This document shows positions 36,301 through 42,300 of a stretch of 64,000 bases of DNA, in pieces. The notes beneath the pieces were generated by a model. That model was given only the letters and a program-made list of their open reading frames with translations. It was not told where the DNA came from and searched no databases. Every line of letters begins with the position of its first letter. Positions within the stretch are counted from its first letter, which is position 1. The DNA is from Metallyticus violacea. Lineage: Eukaryota; Arthropoda; Insecta; Mantodea; Metallyticidae. The translations under genes and the position numbers were made by a program. The stretch is taken from contig CM060833.1 in the NCBI GenBank assembly GCA_030762175.1, forward strand, positions 168,778,501 to 168,842,500, given 5' to 3'.

Positions 36301-39300
36301 CAAAAGCAGAATCTGTCATTCCGACTGGACTTGTTTACACTCTAAACAAAAATGCCTTAAATATATTCACATCATCTACCATTAACACTAAAATTTCATT
36401 GAGACCTATTTTTTTATTAAGTAGTGTTTAAGAATCTAACCAAGGGCTATTGCCTGAAGATGCAAATAAATAGTCTTTAGTTCATAGAAATAAGGGCAGA
36501 AAAGTATATAATGAAATTTTTAAAAAACTGACAAATTAATGTACAAAATAATCAATATTATTGGCCTATTTGCATTTTACACACACTCATTACAAGAGGT
36601 AAAATGTAATTTTAAATTATGATCCTAATGGTTCCCATGATGAACCATGATTCATGAATTAGGCATATAATTTTTTTAAAAAAAATTATAATTGTGAGTT
36701 TTTAAAAATTTTCAGAAATAAAAATTTTAAAAAAGGGTCAAATTTTCTTTTTTTTTTTTCAAGGTTGGGCTGAATATAATATTAAAGCCCATTATTTTTA
36801 ATTACGATTCTAATGGTTACCATAATGAAATTTTACAGTCTGACTAATGAATAATACATATATTTTTTCAAGGTTGTGTTATGTGTAATATTAAAGCCCC
36901 ATTAAGGATGTTTAAAATGAACTCTAGATGAACTCTGTAGCATTAATAGTATCAGAAGTAATTATGATTCTGTAAACCTTGTTTGCTGAAAATTTGGCAT
37001 TTTTTGATTTTCAAAAATTTGAGAAAAACTTTCAACAAAAAATCTCAAATTACATATGTTTCATGCACTTCAAATACAACTAACATGCCAAATATTGTTA
37101 AAATCTGAGACATGAACGTTGAGTCACCTGGTTGATTTGACATAAATGAACTCATCTTGCATGATTACTAGAAAAGTATTTTGACCTTCATCACAATAAC
37201 TGCACTCACATATTGGTAAGACACAAATTTCACTTTGACAAGGTTTTTGAAACTGGTAGACAAGCACCACTTCCACATTAAGATAACTTACCATGGTATG
37301 GCAAAGTAATGAAATTAATGCAATTATATGCAATAACAATTATTTTATATATTTTTTAAATGATTTTATATGTGGATAGGATTTAAATGGCATTTTATGT
37401 TATATGCAAAATAAAACATTTTTATGAAGTATATGATATTCTTACAAACTTAAATGCTACATACACCTGCTTACTATCTAAATCTATCTTTTCTGTAACC
37501 TAGCAACATTAGCTTCTTATGCTATGAAACAAATATGACACTTCATTTACTAACTTGCCTGAGAAAAGGGTTAACTTTTCAAAGTTCCTGTTTGTGAGTT
37601 ACATTAGCTGAAACTTTTGTGTTTTTTCTTACCTGCTTCAATTACTATATCTGTTTGGTCAAAAAACAATTACATATCACCAAACAAAAACACATAACAC
37701 TATAACATCACTTTGCCTACATTTAATTGACAATGCCTTAACAATAACAATGAATTCATCTTTCAACAATTACCTACCAACTTTTAAAATTTCATTTTTG
37801 CTAATGAGTACCAAACTGAGAATAATTAATCCAAACATTAACTATGGTACAGTGCATGATGCTGTTCTTGGCAAAGTAATAGGTTCAAGCATGTTGTGGT
37901 AGTATAACACCACAGTCAATTTATAGAGATCACATTCATGTAAAGCAGGGGTGGACATCCGAGTTAAATCCAATTTATACTAATGTCTGCAACATGAAGC
38001 CGTGAACGAACCCAGCGCATTATTGATTGATGGCATTATGTTAGGATGATTCTGCACTGCTATCTGCCACTTAGAAGTAAAGTGATGTGAGTTGCAAACC
38101 TCTAGTTTGACTTGCATTGCCTACCCCTGATTTAAGGGGATATCCAAGATTGAGCACAATCAATTTTGTGGCATCATGAACAAAATTGCATCAATCTTCT
38201 TCATTTTACAAGGTGTGGTTGCAAAAGAAATAAGTGTGGTAACTCAGAGGCATTTTTGGTATGTGTTGAAAATTATACAGTCTATTTGCATTTGAAAATT
38301 TTGTAAATGGTATTCTTTGTTTTCAAATGCATGTACTTCTTAATTTCATCACTTATTATATTAAAATATAATATTATATTAAATCAAGGAAGAAGCATGA
38401 GAATGCCCAGCAGGCAGGAAAGAATGGTCCTCTAATAATGACCAGAATCAAAGGGAGGATGAATCAATTTGTTCGAAAGAAAATAAAAATTTAGGGTCAC
38501 CATTCCATGCACTCCAGTGAGACATTCTGTAACAACTAGCCATCATCAATAAGGGCAATTGCAGCTATCCACTAAAATTGGAGCTTTAATCAACAAATAT
38601 AGCATATAAGCAACAGTACCATGTAAATGCTTAAAATTATCTACTTTCAGTGCTTATGTGTTAGTGATTTTTTCATACATTTCTGTCGGTCCTGGTGGTG
38701 TAGTGGTTACCATACTTGCCTCCTACACCCAAGATCGCGGGTTCGAACCCGGCCAGGACCGATGGATTTTTTCAGGCGAAAAATCGTAAGTATGGCTTCC
38801 TTCGGAAGGGAAGTAAAGCCGTGGGTCCCGTGTCGTACATTTACGGCACGAAAAAGAACCTCAAGCCTGAAAGAGAGGCCTCTGAGCAAAATTTGTCGGC
38901 CGTTTCACGCCCTGAGTTGAATGGGAAGCTGATGACCTGAGATGTTAAAGAGCGTCCGTAAATAAAATAAATCAAAAAAATAAAAATCATACATTTCTGC
39001 CATATATGAAAATAACATGTTTTGACTTCATGGTTCCCTGCATGCAATTCACATACCCCACAGTGACAGCTCTAGGAAACAAAAACAAATAAATAAGGCA
39101 ACTCTCTTCAATCATAACTCAACACTGGCAATTTAATGCTACCTTGAGGCTATGAGTGAAATGTGCAATATCTACGACCAGTGCTTTTGCACACAGATAT
39201 TGAGAAAACAGCTTGTATTTTATGGATACAATGATATTTTAATTTTCATAAATTAGTTATTACAATTAATGTTGAAGTTCCATGAATCAAGATGATGTAT

Positions 39301-42300
39301 TATTGGAAAAATCAAAAGGCAGCCTTTTATTTTTTCCTCCTATTGAATTTTAATATTGTGTGAATGTTCATATGATACACTGATCTCTTTTTTAAAATGC
39401 ATCTGATTTCTATTCTGCATGTGAATTAGAAGCAAATTATGTTCCAATATCTCACTTGTAAGAAAAATATACAAAGAGTTCCTGCAGTGTATTAAATAAT
39501 GAAGGAAAATTATTGCAAATTCTTAGATTTTAAGTTAAGGAAGATAGTCGTTGATTCTGTTTATTTACAGATGCTCTTTAGTATCTCAGGTCATAAGCAT
39601 CCCATTCAATTCAGGGCATGAAATAATCGATCAATTTTTCTTGGAGGGCTATTTATTTCAGGCTTGAGATTCTTTTATGTGCTGTAAATTTATAATACAG
39701 GACCCACGGCTTTATTTCCCTTCCGAAGGAAGTCATACTTAGGATTTTTTAAGCCCAAAAAATCCATTGACTCTGGCTGGGATTGAACCCACGATCTTGG
39801 TTCAATGAGGCAAGAATGGAGTTGAGGAAAGTAACAAGGCAGTTAAACATGTAAGTTGCCAAAACATAAATTACAGTCTCAAGTTTTGTCATAACAAGTA
39901 ACTTTACTCTATCTTATAAAATAAATTTTCTCATTGTTTAATACTTAGGCTTACAGAAATATTTTTGCTAATTTGGTGAAAATTGTTAACAGGCTTTATT
40001 ACATTTCTACGATTTTTTTCAAAAGAATTACAACAAGTGGAGAGAAAGGTTAAGAAATTATTAGGAATAACTTAGTACTATTTGGAGAAAGAGAGAGAAC
40101 ATGAAATAAAAAAAGGTGACAGGTAAAGAGAAAAGAGTCAAAAATCCACAAGCTAAAACTAACAGGGCTGAACGATGATGAGTCAAAAGGGGGGAAAAAA
40201 GAAGAAGAAGAATGAAAGAAAGAAGGGAGGGAGGAAGGAAGGAGGGAGGGAGGGAGGAAGGGAGGAAGGGAGGAAGGAAGGAAAAACTAAGTCCTGTAAC
40301 AACACTGGAATTCTACAAGTATAGTCAAAAGTCTTGGTAAGGTTAAGAAAGTAAAATCTAGTGTTGAGAGAGAGTAGGACCTTCTGCTGATGATGGGAGC
40401 AATGCTCCTGGAACATCCAATTAAAAAAAACCAAGTAAGTGATGTTTAAGTGCCACCAAACCAACACTATATCAACATTATTTTACTGTAAATTCTATCT
40501 AATCATGTTGTTAAGTTGGTTGAAGATGGAGAGGATATCTCTTGGAAACCGGTCCCACCATATTTAAAAGTAAGTGAAGCATAAGAGTGTGTTAGATGAC
40601 AGATTAGATAGAATTTACATTTAACAAGCTTCACTGTGCGAGTTCCTACAGAATTTTTAAAAAATTTCTTATAATTTTTTGAAAGTTCTTAAATAAATTA
40701 TTTTACTACTTCATTGTTAATAGCTTCATGAGTAAAAGTTCATATCAAAGTAAAATCTGTTTTACCAAAAACCCAAACAAAAAACAGGCTGTTATCAGAA
40801 AATCTATTTACGAAAAACTTGTCCGGTACCTCAGACATTGCACTGGAAAAAAATAGGCTAAAACCCTGAGCAGCAGGGAATGATATTTTTGAAAAGGTAA
40901 AGAAAAATGTTGAACATTTTTTATTAAAGGGATGACATTGGTTGACAAGTTTCTGGAAGGAAAGATGTCAAAATTATCATGGTTTCGAGTGCAGGAGAAT
41001 GCAAGTCTGGACAGAAATTTTACATGATAACAATGACAGAAGCACTAAGAATATTTATGGCAAAAAACTCTAATTTGCAAATCAAGAATTCTAAATTCTT
41101 TTTATTATGTCCAATCCGTGTGTTACCCTTATCAAATATGCCACACAACATCTGTTTTGCAAGTTCATATATATTTCAACTTATTATTTAATCAATACAA
41201 ACCAAAGATTTCCCTAATAAAACCCAACTTTTACCAGAGAAAACTAATCTGTGATACTACCAATCAAAACTCTACCAGAAATATGGTATTGGCATTGCTG
41301 AACTTTTCTCAACTGAGTGCACATTAAGTAAAACAACCTCATGGAAACCATGGAAAGATGTGAATGGTTGTCCTAAGGTTGTGTAATATGAAGGGTCTTT
41401 AGAAGAAGCACTGAATGAAATTCAGCTCAGCAACCTTTTCAAAATACATTTCTTCATGAAGAATGTACAGGCACATTACTTTAATGAATGTTGTACAAAA
41501 TGAAGCCATTACACAATTTGATTTACCAAAAATTATTCTGAAGTTATTATATAGATTGATTTTACTGAAAATTATTCAACTTTACCAGAATGAAATCCAA
41601 CTAGTTCTATTGACTTCATTAGCAAATTACTTGTTTTTACTTGTGTCTCGCTTAACAATGACATTAAAAGACCTACTGCAGTTGTCAGTTAGAGGTGTCT
41701 CATGTTGAAAACTCAGTATGGGCATTCATGATAAATATTAAACATTTGAAAAAGAAATTTGGACTTATCCAAGAGATAGTTATATTTTCAGATAGCTGTG
41801 CAGCATAATTTAGGAATAAGTTTACACCATTATCATTTGCTGGAAGGAGACTGGAAATGGAGCAATAGTAAAGGAATGGCATTTTTTTGCAACTGTACAT
41901 GGAAAATGTGCTATAGATGAAATTATGAAAAATTTAGTATAAAAGAAAGATTGAAATATTTCTTATGAGAATGTATTAAATATATCCACACTAACCCAAA
42001 ATATTATGATATGTTCTGGGGAAAATCACTCCTATCATCAGCTGTTGATCGACTACTTGACTTGGTGGCTGGATCTAAGGGTGCTTCTGTGGTGGTCTCT
42101 GATGGTTTGAGTAGGAACTTGCTCAGTTCATCCATGGGTGGAATATCAAATTTCATTAAGTTTTTCCTATTTTTTTTTTATGATGAAAATTTTTTCCTAA
42201 GTACATAGATCTATTGGGTTGCAAAGTTCTTTCGCCAGCTTAGGCTTTGGATGCTCAAACTTCAAGATTCATTTGATTAAGCTGAAAAACTACAAAATAT

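Noticed and set aside
38688..38760. Functional tRNA gene
   Set aside because: Boxes and acceptor stem are good, but the anticodon stem does not pair properly, the segment continues into the SINE body, and target duplications flank the whole SINE.
38627..39047. Several ORFs of 60-97 codons around 38.7-39.0 kb
   Set aside because: All are explained by the G+C-rich SINE family A copy.
40183..40467. Minus-strand ORF rich in Pro, Ser and Phe
   Set aside because: It is the complement of a purine-only microsatellite and has no domain.
42215..42245. GGGTTGCAAAGTTCTTTCGCC as a mariner terminal repeat
   Set aside because: It resembles mariner ends, but no partner repeat or transposase linked to it was found.
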